DNA of 64,000 nucleotides from Crocinitomicaceae bacterium (GCA_002713215.1 PAVO01000007.1:186001-250000), one strand, 5' to 3'. Positions 17,721-27,200 are shown, numbered from the stretch's first letter. Notes: generated from the letters alone by a model not told the origin. Numbers and translations: made by a program.

Positions 17721-19616
17721 TTATCGGGTTGTTTTCAAATTGTTCATTCCCTCGGCAATAGATTCTATCTGTAAACCAATCGATTTCTTGTAACTGTCGT
17801 ATTCCATCTTAAAGGCAAAAGTGTACATCTTCCCAATCACTAGCTGAGAAACGAATGATGCTCTTTCGTAGTTGAACAACACCCCCACATGCTCATTATC
17901 CATTGAATCTTTGAATATGATATTGAGGTGGCTGTTGCTTTTACCGAATCGACTGGAGTTAACGAACACACCGTTAATGGCGAAAATTGGGAGCTCAAAT
18001 CGCTGACCATAAGGCTCTAATTTAGCAATTTCACCCAGCGTGTTAACATTCCGTAGCCAGTTAAGCTCATTTTCTTGTATAAGATGGTCAACCTCTACAA
18101 AGGGAAAGAAAAGGTGGTCTAAACCCTTCGCGTCGCCACATCGCGCGACACCTTCCTCTTTGACATACTTATCAAATGTTTCTTGGAATTGAGGGAAAAG
18201 ATCTTTTGTCAGTTTTTTCACACCAAGCGCCATAGGATGCCCGCCAAATTTAATTGGCATATCTTTTTGAACCTCGGTCATGATGCTATGAATATCGATA
18301 CCATCGATGCTTCGAGCTGAAGCCGTCAACTCTCTTTTCGCGTGATCTTTCTCATTAACATCAACAGGACTAAAAATAATCGTTGGGCAGTTGAATTTTT
18401 CTTTAATTCGAGAAGCAACAATTCCGTGGATACCATGAGAGCCTTTAGGCAAGTAAATCGAGATACCACGATATCCACGAACGTAATACTGTTCAGAAGC
18501 GTCCGCAAGGGCAACTTCAACCATCGACAATTCAATGTCTTTCCTGCGAGTATTTCGCTTCGTAAGAGCTGCATAGGCTGCTCTCGCATCATCCAAATTC
18601 TTTGCCTTAAGAAAATTCAACGCATCACTACCGTCACCACCTGTTCGACTATCGGCATTGATAGCTGGGCCAAGCATGAATGCCAGGTCGCGAGACGTAA
18701 GAGCTGCATTTGACTTGTAGCGGTTCTCCATCAACACCTGCCATGCGGGGATTACACCCTGATTCATGTCATGAAGGCCTTTACGCACAACGAATCGATT
18801 GTATTCACTTGCCAGAGAAACACAGTCTGCAACCGTCGCCAGAGATGCATAGGTGAGTAAATGCTGAACGCTCGGTGTGTCCGCAGGAATAATGCTACGC
18901 TCAGTAAATGTTCTGTGTGCAGCAGCCATAAACAATAACGCCACCATGCATCCGCAAATGGTTTTATCTTCAAACTCGCAATCATGTCTTTGAGGGTTCA
19001 CAAATGCAGCTGCATCAGCACATGTTTCACCAACATTTATATGGTGGTGATCCGTAACAATAACATCAGCGTAGTCGATACCTCGCTTAGCCATCGCCTC
19101 TTTAAACAATATGACACTCGCATTGTCGTTAGAACCCTGATCGGCTGTAATAAGAAGGGTTGGTGTGTCTTCCGTCGATAATACCCGGTCAAGGACCTTG
19201 TCGTTAAATCCGTAACCATACTCCATTCGGTTATTTACGTATTCGACAACTTGAGACTCATCAAAGCCTAAATGTTCAGTAAGCGCACGGTACATAACAA
19301 CGTCTGAAGAAATTCCATCCACGTCGAAATCAGTAACCAGCCCCACGCGTTCACCTCGTTCCTTGGCAAGAGCAAGACGGTCTACCGCCTTTTCAATATC
19401 CTTAAGGCGCCACATGTCCAATGTTCTCATCGATGGCGAGTGCAAAGCTTTATATGCAGACTGAGAAACGTCTGTAATCCTATTGGCAGACAGAACGGAA
19501 ACCAAAAAGGACTCTCCACGCTCCCTCATTTTCTCAAATACAGGCGCACTTCTCTTCCGCATTCTCAAATCCGGAATTGGAATTTCAATTTCACTATCAC
19601 CGATTCTTGCTGCCAT
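17721..19616 (-). CDS. DHH/DHHA1-family RecJ-like exonuclease
   Basis: 631 residues. DFDVDG at about 96-101, TADQGSND near 158-164, DHHH at 189-192 and a glycine-rich GGHPMALG near 480 are the RecJ-type DHH and DHHA1 motifs. Length is slightly more than E. coli RecJ (about 577). The expected activity is Mn-dependent 5'-3' degradation of single-stranded DNA. Start at 19616 follows GAGGATGT. It is divergent from the 19734 gene and shares a 117-base promoter region containing a 12-bp inverted repeat. This is the second DHH protein of the window. Confidence 0.85.
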   Translation of the reverse strand: MAARIGDSEIEIPIPDLRMRKRSAPVFEKMRERGESFLVSVLSANRITDVSQSAYKALHSPSMRTLDMWRLKDIEKAVDRLALAKERGERVGLVTDFDVDGISSDVVMYRALTEHLGFDESQVVEYVNNRMEYGYGFNDKVLDRVLSTEDTPTLLITADQGSNDNASVILFKEAMAKRGIDYADVIVTDHHHINVGETCADAAAFVNPQRHDCEFEDKTICGCMVALLFMAAAHRTFTERSIIPADTPSVQHLLTYASLATVADCVSLASEYNRFVVRKGLHDMNQGVIPAWQVLMENRYKSNAALTSRDLAFMLGPAINADSRTGGDGSDALNFLKAKNLDDARAAYAALTKRNTRRKDIELSMVEVALADASEQYYVRGYRGISIYLPKGSHGIHGIVASRIKEKFNCPTIIFSPVDVNEKDHAKRELTASARSIDGIDIHSIMTEVQKDMPIKFGGHPMALGVKKLTKDLFPQFQETFDKYVKEEGVARCGDAKGLDHLFFPFVEVDHLIQENELNWLRNVNTLGEIAKLEPYGQRFELPIFAINGVFVNSSRFGKSNSHLNIIFKDSMDNEHVGVLFNYERASFVSQLVIGKMYTFAFKMEYDSYKKSIGLQIESIAEGMNNLKTTR

Positions 19617-19646
19617 ACATCCTCATGACTAATCTTTGTTCTTTAA

Positions 19647-19715
19647 TTGGTTTTATTATATCTGCAAACCCCGTTGATTTAAAGTCTTATTTCCTCTATT
19701 ATTTAATAAAACCAA
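19647..19715. promoter_or_regulatory. 12-bp inverted repeat in a divergent promoter region
   Basis: TTGGTTTTATTA at 19647-19658 and its exact complement TAATAAAACCAA at 19704-19715, 57 bases apart centre to centre. It lies between the DHH gene (minus) and the 19734 gene (plus); each arm is near one candidate -10 element. A dimeric regulator binding two sites is a likely reading. Confidence 0.45.
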
Positions 19716-19733
19716 GCAAAGGAAAGACTAGGA

Positions 19734-20450
19734 ATGAACGAAACGTTCACATTGGAAGATTTAGCCAACCCTATGAATGACATACCATCGACGCTTGTTT
19801 TAAGCATCTCGCTTAAGGCTCGTGACGGTAAGTCTTTCAGCATGCCTCCGTTCTTGTATTATGCAGTGAAGGCAAAGCTATTATCGCGTTTAAATTGCAA
19901 GTCTGAGGCACAAGCACTCAGCGAAAGAAACATCAGCATCAAAGATGAAGCAATCAAGTTGATCAGAGGTCGGGCTGCCAATTTTTTCAGCCAGGTCCGC
20001 CTAAACAACATTGACGTAAGCAAGTATGCTTCATCTCACATTCAGGCCCAGATTCTTGGGGATATCCTGAATGACATTCAAGAAGAAGACTACTCTGAAC
20101 TCAGTAAGCGGCCCGCAATTTCTTTATGCGTCACGCGAGCTAAGAAAAACGTCACGGTTCAACCATATCTAATGGACAGACTTAGTGACTACTTCCACCT
20201 TGAAAGAAATGCAAGGCGCTTCATTCATGAGCTGACGGTACAAGTGAAAGAAGTCCTTGAAGAAAACAAAGCGCTTGATGAGAAGCGAGCTATTATTGGA
20301 GCAGCAGGCAACGCAAGCTGGTCTCGAAAGGTGCAAAATAAAGCATTCCTGTACCTGCTCGAAAATAGCGATGTCGCTGAACTACACAAACGTCAAAGCA
20401 TCCTGAAAGTCGAACTCAGTCGAGACCGAAACCTTGAAATAGAAAAATAA
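19734..20450 (+). CDS. Replicon protein related to the 25073-25795 gene product
   Basis: 238 residues, soluble. No known family is recognised, but it resembles the protein at 25073-25795 over its whole length: both begin with LxDxANPM (TLEDLANPMN here), both have PPFLYYAVKAKLL or a similar helix near residue 40-50, a second PYL motif in the middle, and an SR.V.N helix near the C-terminus. Both genes flank the large HEVTH gene region next to the replication origin. The internal two-fold similarity (two PxxL helices after beta strands) hints at a duplicated ribbon-helix-helix-type DNA-binding fold, for partition or copy control. This is inference. Confidence 0.7.
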   Translation: MNETFTLEDLANPMNDIPSTLVLSISLKARDGKSFSMPPFLYYAVKAKLLSRLNCKSEAQALSERNISIKDEAIKLIRGRAANFFSQVRLNNIDVSKYASSHIQAQILGDILNDIQEEDYSELSKRPAISLCVTRAKKNVTVQPYLMDRLSDYFHLERNARRFIHELTVQVKEVLEENKALDEKRAIIGAAGNASWSRKVQNKAFLYLLENSDVAELHKRQSILKVELSRDRNLEIEK

Positions 20451-20467
20451 GGTGGCTATACCACCTT
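20449..20467. terminator. Bidirectional terminator between convergent genes
   Basis: AAGGTGG-CTATA-CCACCTT, with A/T-rich flanks on both sides, overlaps the stops of the convergent genes ending at 20450 and 20466. Confidence 0.7.
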
Positions 20468-23400
20468 AAAATAATCGCATCTGATTTCGTTCTGTGAATG
20501 GAGTGTTTTTCTCTGGAGATTCAACATCTTCGTTGATTTTCAAAAAATACTCCGACTGTTCATTATCAGGTAAAACCTGTTCCAGCTTTACTTCTGGCGA
20601 TTTACCATCATGTTTATTGCTCGGCTTCTCTATCGAAGGCTCTTCAGGGGTTTGAGGTAAAGTTGGTGCTTCAATTTGATTTAATCGTTCCGAAATGTCA
20701 GCAACGACCGGTCTCATATCAGACAAGTACACCCCGTCCTCAAGAAACGGCGTTGATAGCGCGGCTGACATCTGACATAGGTCGATAGATGCGCATCTAT
20801 GATGTTTGTTATGAAGTGAGTGAGAACTCTCAGGTGAGGCTAACACTGTCGTTCCACTCAACAGCATTGCTGTTGCCGATGGGTCAATTGAAACCGATTT
20901 CTCCAGAAACTGCTCAACCTTCTTTTTGAGTTCATCTCTACCTGGCTTACTCCCATTTTGTAAGTACGAGTCTGTTGGATCCTTACTCATTTGCAAAACA
21001 GGGATCCCTTGCAAGGTTCTAGTGACCGTTTCAATAACGACCCCCAGACCACGAGCAAGTTCACCTTCATAAGTTTGACCTTCATTAATTCGACACCAAT
21101 CCATTCGCGTATCACGATCTGACTTAAGGTACCCGTGTATATACAGAGGATTACCAGCAAGGGCATCAGTGATGTAACTTGCCATCAGTGACTGTTTAAG
21201 AATTGATTTGGCCATATCCGTTGCCTTAACGGCATTAGGCATATCAAACACCATCAAGTCGCCTTCGAACAATTGCGATTCAAGAGCAAGCATCATAGGA
21301 TGATTCATGCTCGCTGAAGCTTTACCATTCGCAGAATAAGCTTCTGCTCTTGCAACATTGAAATCAGGCATTCTCTTCCTGATGAATTTATCAATTTCTT
21401 GATCCAATGATGGGTTTTCCATCCCAATCTTTGAAACAGCTGTTGCCAATTTTTGTTGCGTTTCCTCGACATTTAGTTTTGTTTTATCCATGCACATACT
21501 TACCAAGGACGTAAGTGGTGCAAATGACAAGGGCTTACTGTCGTCGACTTCTTCGCGACGGTAAAAACCTAGCCCCCAAGTTTCTCGACGTGGTGTATCG
21601 TCACCCTTCATTGCCCGACTATCTAGCAAAGGCTCCGCCCACTCTTTGAATACATCGGCCGATGTCTCCGTTTTAATTGTTGGGAAGTGATCGTGAGAAA
21701 GCACAAAGTCAAAGACATCTTTTCTGGTAATCCCGAGCTCGTCCAAGATGCCAGACTCAAGTAGCTTATCTACCAACTCAAGCTCCGAAGACTTCGCCAT
21801 CTCATATTTCAATTCTGGTAAATTCAAAACAATTGACCATGATGAATCGTTTGCCAGACTAACGAGCTGGCCAGTTGTCACTCCCCCACTAACTAGCTCA
21901 TTCATACGACTATGTTTAATCATGTCATATTGCCAGTCGTGCGTATTTTCGTCAGGAAGATACCCATTGAACTCCTGATGAAAAAGTGAAGCCACTTTTA
22001 ACCAGTTAGCAGCTTCCGTTGAAGGGGTGCTCTTCGTTACATCAATACGCGGTATTAATGAATCACCTTCAAAAACCCTTGAAAACAAGTCTCTAGTGAA
22101 CGTTTGACCGATTTCTTTAATTTCATTAACTATCGTCGATTCACCTGATAACCGCCAATATTTACTGCCTAACTTAGCAACACTCGACACGCCAGGTTTC
22201 TGTATGTCTGAATCAGGTTCAAACTCCTGCATGCCTGTGGTCAATTCTCCAGCATTAAGAAGAAACTTATCTGAAACTCCCAACGTGGAAAATTGAGGTT
22301 CTTTTTCAGGGTCGATGATGCCGGCTCCAACTGCATATCCACCAAACACCCTCGCGGCAACCAAAGCATCCCCAGGACGAGCATCAACATCAATGATATC
22401 GGAAAGTGACTTCATGGCTAACATCTGAGTTCGAAGACCATCATATGTCATTTTAATGCGAGTTTTGGTTTCTTTAGCTACGCCAAACAAATTCAAAACA
22501 CCATTATTTAATGCCTCAAAGAACTCACCATCTTTAAATAATCCCTTTTCAACACCTGCTTTGTAAGTTGGAGCCAGTTCATCTGGTTGCATTTGCTTGA
22601 ACTTCTTCACAAGTAGCTCAGCGTCGCTAAGTTCTCTTCTGACTCGCTTTGGATTATCTCTTTGCTTGATCTTTTGGTAATTCAAGCTCGTAGCATTTAG
22701 AATACCCTGATCAATACGCTCTTGTAATCTTCGAGCAACTTCGGGATCATGCTTATAGAAGAAATCATGCGTAAAGTCACGTAACAGTGACATTTCATCT
22801 GGCTGCCAATTAGACATATCAAAGTAGATGTATTGAGATAGAATATCATCTTCCCCCAGGTAACGTTCTAGGGTCTTAGACAAGCTAACGTTAAATTTGG
22901 CCTTATCATCGTCAACCACTGATTCTCGATCGACGATAACGCGTTCCTTAAAATCAGAAAGCGATTCTCCGTCTCTATACCCGAATTGGTTCAGCATAAA
23001 GCCAATTTCACCCATCCGAGCCAACACTTCTCTGCCACTCAGGTAATACCCCGCTTTTTTAGGGTAAATTTCTTCTAGTGCATCGACATCTATTTTTGAC
23101 CTGAAATGATCAATCATTTTCTCTCGGTGAGGGGTGTTTTCTCTGTCTCTGAAATGCGTTACTTCGTGCGACAGTGATGTCGGGTAGTTTACGTCGACGG
23201 CAACGATCTGTAGTTCAGCATTCGCGAACCCATACTCTTCAGTCACGGCTCCCCTTGTGGAGCTGATACCGCAAGCACGGTAGTTACCTAGTTTTCTCGA
23301 CTTCAATTCGAATGCATCTGGGAAGTCCAGCCCCATGCGCGATATATCCACCATCATATCGTGAAATTTAACGATATCCGTATCTTTATCAATTTCAACC

Positions 23401-24212
23401 GCACGAATAAAATCAAGGTTTTTGACCATTTTTTCAATGGACGAAAGCACACCTTCATTCGATTTATGTGAAGACGCAGTTTGCACTTGCCCTTCCATGG
23501 TAATGTAAGTCGAATCCTTCACCACCCCGTCAATCATCGCTCGACCAGAGTAGATTTTCTCATCAACGGTTTGTCGCTCTTTATCACTCAAATTTCTTCT
23601 GAATTCTCTGAAGTGGCCGGTGGTAGCGATAGCAGCCTCATAAAATGGCTGCCACATCTCAACCGCGACAAGCTGGTTGGCATAAGACAGCGCTTCATGA
23701 AATGGTGCTTCGTGTGAAGGCCTATCAGTCTTCTCAAGCGCCTTCATTGCTGTAACGTGCTTTTTGAATGCGCCATATGGAAATTTCTTAGCAGTATCTC
23801 CCATGATGCTATGATAAAGAGCTGCTTTTATTTCATCGGTTTTTGTTGTCGACGTTTGACCTCGCTTACTAATTCCATAGTTAAACAAGGTTAGTCTTTT
23901 CGTGTCGTTATCCCAATGCTCGGGAAACAAAACACCAAGGTCATTCTCGTCACCAACGAGTTCCAAAGCACGACCACCCTCATCAACGGATTCAACGATC
24001 AATGCAACATCTTTAATCATGTTAGCCGTAGTGCCAAGGTCCTTATTGAACGCCAAGACTACATCCATTGGGTCTGATTCGCTATAGAGATAACCCATCT
24101 GGTTAACAAGGTACCCTGCCTCAATCTTATCCATAAGCTGACTAAGACGAACAATCTTGTTTGAATGTCGTGAAATATCCAACAATGTTTTGGTATTTAT
24201 TAGCGCCGGCAT
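20466..24212 (-). CDS. 1248-residue protein with HEVTH metallopeptidase motif
   Basis: A very large soluble protein with no signal peptide or membrane segments. LSHEVTHFRD near residue 347 matches the HExxH zinc-peptidase signature; no second motif could be identified by eye. The rest is charged, mixed helical, with a low-complexity proline- and lysine-rich tail (about 1190-1240). Proteins of this size on plasmids and phages often belong to the large polyvalent-protein group delivered with DNA, but I cannot prove membership. Its start at 24212 follows AGGGAAG and its promoter contains the palindrome shared with the 779 gene, so the two may be coregulated. Confidence 0.7.
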   Translation of the reverse strand: MPALINTKTLLDISRHSNKIVRLSQLMDKIEAGYLVNQMGYLYSESDPMDVVLAFNKDLGTTANMIKDVALIVESVDEGGRALELVGDENDLGVLFPEHWDNDTKRLTLFNYGISKRGQTSTTKTDEIKAALYHSIMGDTAKKFPYGAFKKHVTAMKALEKTDRPSHEAPFHEALSYANQLVAVEMWQPFYEAAIATTGHFREFRRNLSDKERQTVDEKIYSGRAMIDGVVKDSTYITMEGQVQTASSHKSNEGVLSSIEKMVKNLDFIRAVEIDKDTDIVKFHDMMVDISRMGLDFPDAFELKSRKLGNYRACGISSTRGAVTEEYGFANAELQIVAVDVNYPTSLSHEVTHFRDRENTPHREKMIDHFRSKIDVDALEEIYPKKAGYYLSGREVLARMGEIGFMLNQFGYRDGESLSDFKERVIVDRESVVDDDKAKFNVSLSKTLERYLGEDDILSQYIYFDMSNWQPDEMSLLRDFTHDFFYKHDPEVARRLQERIDQGILNATSLNYQKIKQRDNPKRVRRELSDAELLVKKFKQMQPDELAPTYKAGVEKGLFKDGEFFEALNNGVLNLFGVAKETKTRIKMTYDGLRTQMLAMKSLSDIIDVDARPGDALVAARVFGGYAVGAGIIDPEKEPQFSTLGVSDKFLLNAGELTTGMQEFEPDSDIQKPGVSSVAKLGSKYWRLSGESTIVNEIKEIGQTFTRDLFSRVFEGDSLIPRIDVTKSTPSTEAANWLKVASLFHQEFNGYLPDENTHDWQYDMIKHSRMNELVSGGVTTGQLVSLANDSSWSIVLNLPELKYEMAKSSELELVDKLLESGILDELGITRKDVFDFVLSHDHFPTIKTETSADVFKEWAEPLLDSRAMKGDDTPRRETWGLGFYRREEVDDSKPLSFAPLTSLVSMCMDKTKLNVEETQQKLATAVSKIGMENPSLDQEIDKFIRKRMPDFNVARAEAYSANGKASASMNHPMMLALESQLFEGDLMVFDMPNAVKATDMAKSILKQSLMASYITDALAGNPLYIHGYLKSDRDTRMDWCRINEGQTYEGELARGLGVVIETVTRTLQGIPVLQMSKDPTDSYLQNGSKPGRDELKKKVEQFLEKSVSIDPSATAMLLSGTTVLASPESSHSLHNKHHRCASIDLCQMSAALSTPFLEDGVYLSDMRPVVADISERLNQIEAPTLPQTPEEPSIEKPSNKHDGKSPEVKLEQVLPDNEQSEYFLKINEDVESPEKNTPFTERNQMRLF

Positions 24213-24236
24213 GACTCTTCCCTGAGATAATTTAAT

Positions 24237-24255
24237 ACAACATTTATGATGTTAT
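24237..24255. promoter_or_regulatory. Palindromic operator shared with the 813-839 site
   Basis: ACAACAT-TTATG-ATGTTAT is the reverse orientation of the palindrome at 821-839 (17 of 17 central bases match when inverted, one arm base differs). It lies between the HEVTH gene (minus) and the YdjM-like gene (plus), so it could govern both. Confidence 0.5.
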
Positions 24256-24354
24256 CATAGTTATTCAAGGAAGGGCCGTCTGATGTATTGGCTGTGTGTT
24301 AATATCACTCTTGGCAGGAGCTCTAATTTTGATTTAGACACATGGAGGTGTCGT

Positions 24355-24951
24355 ATGACTTTGGATGGTCACATAAAAACAGGTTTAGCTATGGCTTTGG
24401 CATGGACAGCCACTGCATCTAGTATTTATCCCGGGATTGAAAACTCACTAACACTTCTCGTTGCGATGACTATCTTTATTGGTAATCTGGCGCCGGATTT
24501 TCTTGAGTTCAAAGTGATCCCGCATCGGACTTTCACTCATTTCCCATGGTTCTATATCATTTTAGCCGGGGTGGGTTATGCCGGGACCCACGAAGTCGGA
24601 ACATTAACCCTTCAGGCTGGGTTTTTAGATATTACTACCGGAATGGCAATGTTAGGGTTTGCGTTTGGTTGTTTATCTCACACCTTCTGCGATTGGCCAT
24701 ACTATGGCGGCATACCATTATTCAGACCAACAAAAAAGGTGAGGTTGTTTAATATCGAGTTTGAACAAAAGGCAAACCGCCTAATCGAACACACCGTATT
24801 ATTGTGTTGGTTATCGTTCCTCTTCCTTCCTTTAATACCAGACGGAACGTTTTCACCTGAGTCGATATCCGGCGTTTTAACTGAGGCGCAGGATTTATTT
24901 TCCGACTCTAAAGAAACAATAGAAACTATCGAACCATCCACATTCAATTAA
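24355..24951 (+). CDS. YdjM-like membrane-bound metal-dependent hydrolase
   Basis: 198 residues from the ATG at 24355, which has GGAGG six bases upstream; longer starts lack this. Four or five membrane segments. HRTFTHFPWF near residue 63 and GCLSHTFCDWPYYGGIPLF near 105 are the histidine/aspartate motifs of the YdjM (DUF457) family of inner-membrane putative hydrolases. E. coli YdjM is LexA-controlled; I see no clear LexA box here. It diverges from the HEVTH gene. Substrate unknown. Confidence 0.8.
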   Translation: MTLDGHIKTGLAMALAWTATASSIYPGIENSLTLLVAMTIFIGNLAPDFLEFKVIPHRTFTHFPWFYIILAGVGYAGTHEVGTLTLQAGFLDITTGMAMLGFAFGCLSHTFCDWPYYGGIPLFRPTKKVRLFNIEFEQKANRLIEHTVLLCWLSFLFLPLIPDGTFSPESISGVLTEAQDLFSDSKETIETIEPSTFN

Positions 24952-24970
24952 TTATTCTTTCGGAATAAAA

Positions 24971-25001
24971 AACGCCAGTACAGTTCTGCTGCGCTGGCGT
25001 T
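24971..25001 (+). terminator. Rho-independent terminator
   Basis: AACGCCAG (24971-24978) and CTGGCGTT (24994-25001), followed by TCT. It ends the YdjM-like gene and, read on the other strand, the convergent 25073 gene. Confidence 0.65.
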
Positions 25002-25072
25002 TCTGATCTCACATTAATTTCGACTAAACCAAAATCCAAATACCCCGACTCTGGCGCGAAAAATTCAAAATT

Positions 25073-25795
25073 TTAATCAAGACCAGGATTATTGATCTTT
25101 GTTTTAAGCTCATCTTGGCTAAATCCGTGTCGACAAAGCGCCTCATAGGTAATGTAGTTGTGCACTCGGCGACTAAAACTACCAAGCGGAGCCCAATCAT
25201 CTTTATCGTGATTTTTAAGGCCTGAGAACACTTCTTTCGCGATCGCTTTCATAAGTGGATTTATCGCATTGAACGGTGATTTCACATTCAAACGCTCTTC
25301 CTTTAGGCGATATCGGCATAGGTACGGAGGAAGCGAGAATGATGGAGAACCGTTTCCTGATATCGTATGCGCCTTGTTCTGACTATCTTCAAACAGCAAG
25401 TCATCAACACTTCGAACCGCTAACGACCCACCGTAGACCAGGTGATTAAAAACTACCTCTTGGACAGTTTTTGCTACCAGTACGTTTTCAGCATCTTCTT
25501 CACTTAGCACCGATACCTTAAGTCCATGGATGTCATTGAGCAAGTCTCTAATTCGAGCAATTGTCTTTGAGTCCAAATCCTCAACCTCTTCACTCTTACC
25601 CATGCTCACTAAGGCTTTCACTTTGAGGGCTGCAAAAAGAATAAGGGGGATGGTCGTCCCTTGTTCTCTTTTATCTTTGAAGAAGGGAACTCGAACGCTG
25701 TGCTCAACATTCACCATTGGGTTGGCAATGTCTGCCAAAGTTACTTTGGGACCTAGATCCGTAATCAATACCAGTTTGCTTGCTTGTTTAGTCAT
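25073..25795 (-). CDS. Replicon protein related to the 19734-20450 gene product
   Basis: 240 residues from the ATG at 25795 (an upstream start at 25837 is possible but would add a hydrophobic, AT-coded stretch). It shares with the 238-residue protein at 19734-20450 the N-terminal LADIANPM, a PLILFAALKVKALV helix, a central PPYL motif and a C-terminal SRRVHNYITYEAL helix. No named family recognised. It is the gene next to the replication initiator, in the same direction and 86 bases downstream of it, which supports a role in copy control or partition. Confidence 0.7.
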   Translation of the reverse strand: MTKQASKLVLITDLGPKVTLADIANPMVNVEHSVRVPFFKDKREQGTTIPLILFAALKVKALVSMGKSEEVEDLDSKTIARIRDLLNDIHGLKVSVLSEEDAENVLVAKTVQEVVFNHLVYGGSLAVRSVDDLLFEDSQNKAHTISGNGSPSFSLPPYLCRYRLKEERLNVKSPFNAINPLMKAIAKEVFSGLKNHDKDDWAPLGSFSRRVHNYITYEALCRHGFSQDELKTKINNPGLD

Positions 25796-25881
25796 GTAGC
25801 CGCCAATTAATTTAATTATGTACTCTAATATAACCAAACTTTACCATCAAAAAACCAGCATGGCAACAATTTATTTCAATG

Positions 25882-26985
25882 TTAACTGGCTCTTAATGAC
25901 ATCCCTGATGATTGCAATGCTCTGTAATTTCTTTCGCCAACTTGGCGACTTTCTTTCAATCGCTTGAAACCGTTTATCTGTTGCTTAATAAATCGGTTTG
26001 TAGGTCTAACTACAAACATGACATCAATGATTTTTCTACCATTCTTTACCGGTAATATATCATCTTGCTCCGAGAACTTCTGGATAATGCCAGACGTCAC
26101 TAATTCATTCAAAGCGTTTAGTAACACGGTTCTTCTTTTTGTTACGTTGCTTGACAATGGAACGCCAGATGCTTGAATAACTTCGTTTTGCATAAGCTCA
26201 AGATACGAACCTGTTTGTCCACGGTTATTAGCTTGCTGCCACCCATGAGTAAACTGTTTATACAAATAGCGCGCCAGAGGGCTTTTCATTGAAAGGGAGC
26301 AAAGGGCGTCGTACGTTCGGTATTCGCCAGACAGAATCTTATCACTCACCTCTGATGTGAATTCAACAAAGTAAACGTAATCACTTCTCACTGCGTCATT
26401 TGGGTTGTCGTTTCTTATCTTCGTCATTTTCGAAATGATATACTCACCAAAATGCTCAGCTCTATCCGTATCTTCATCCGGGAAATAACTGTAATTTGCA
26501 TCTTTAAGAACATTCAACCCTTCTTTCAATTCATCGAGGCGATATTCCTTATTTCGCTGGCCGAGAGCTTTCCGCAATTGGTAAAGGGTAAAACAAACAC
26601 CCACCCTTCCATTCATCAGGCGGTATCCCGGCTCCCCTTTTTCAATTGAGAACTCACCGTTTGTAGCAAAGTGAATAAGACACTCTTCGATCAGTGACTC
26701 TCTGGTACCAGGGTACACATGAACTATTTCGACGGAACCATCTTGATTGGTGACCTGAATAGGAGCGCCTTTAATTCGGTTAAACCCACCATTGGCGCCG
26801 ATGATTTTAGGGAAATCTTTTAGATTTGAGCTCGAAACACGTTTAGACCGCTTATCATGGACAAAGCGAGAAATCGAATTTGGGTCGGCAAAGGTGTTAC
26901 CAAGAACTTCTGGTGATGAAAAAAGTGACAGCTGTCTTCGGTACAACTGGTCTATTTTTGAAATTGAGTCATCCATAACATGCAT
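25882..26985 (-). CDS. RepA/TrfA-like plasmid replication initiator
   Basis: 367 residues, soluble and basic. The segment SPLARYLYKQFTHGW near residue 235 and the following winged-helix region (about 245-330) resemble initiators of the TrfA/RepA type. The strongest support is context: the gene is transcribed away from an array of seven phased iterons and an AT-rich segment. The start at 26985 follows GGAG. A long leader between origin and start contains AGCAAGGATGCT (27020-27009), so translation could be regulated. Confidence 0.75.
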   Translation of the reverse strand: MHVMDDSISKIDQLYRRQLSLFSSPEVLGNTFADPNSISRFVHDKRSKRVSSSNLKDFPKIIGANGGFNRIKGAPIQVTNQDGSVEIVHVYPGTRESLIEECLIHFATNGEFSIEKGEPGYRLMNGRVGVCFTLYQLRKALGQRNKEYRLDELKEGLNVLKDANYSYFPDEDTDRAEHFGEYIISKMTKIRNDNPNDAVRSDYVYFVEFTSEVSDKILSGEYRTYDALCSLSMKSPLARYLYKQFTHGWQQANNRGQTGSYLELMQNEVIQASGVPLSSNVTKRRTVLLNALNELVTSGIIQKFSEQDDILPVKNGRKIIDVMFVVRPTNRFIKQQINGFKRLKESRQVGERNYRALQSSGMSLRAS

Positions 26986-27008
26986 TGAGATATTTCTCCG
27001 TCTTCCTT

Positions 27009-27020
27009 AGCATCCTTGCT
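27009..27020 (-). promoter_or_regulatory. GGA hairpin in the repA leader
   Basis: Minus strand AGCAAGGATGCT, arms AGCA/TGCT around AGGA, 24 bases upstream of the repA start. Identical to 17680-17691. Confidence 0.4.
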
Positions 27021-27130
27021 TCTACCTGCGATCACTTACACAGGGGCGAAGAATATAACATGGAATTTCTTTTTTGTCACCGCGTTAGAGGAAAAATTAC
27101 AAAGTCAGATCTTTTCGCGATCCGTTCCGA

Positions 27131-27200
27131 GATGTATTTTTATGAGCAGAGAATATAGAGAATATATTTACTTAATATATAATAAATAGAGAGTATAGAG
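27131..27200. other. AT-rich segment, probable origin unwinding element
   Basis: A nearly pure A/T stretch with short repeats (AGAGAATATAG, AATATATTTA) directly between repA and the iterons. This is the expected place for the unwinding element of an iteron origin. I saw no perfect DnaA box by eye. Confidence 0.5.
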
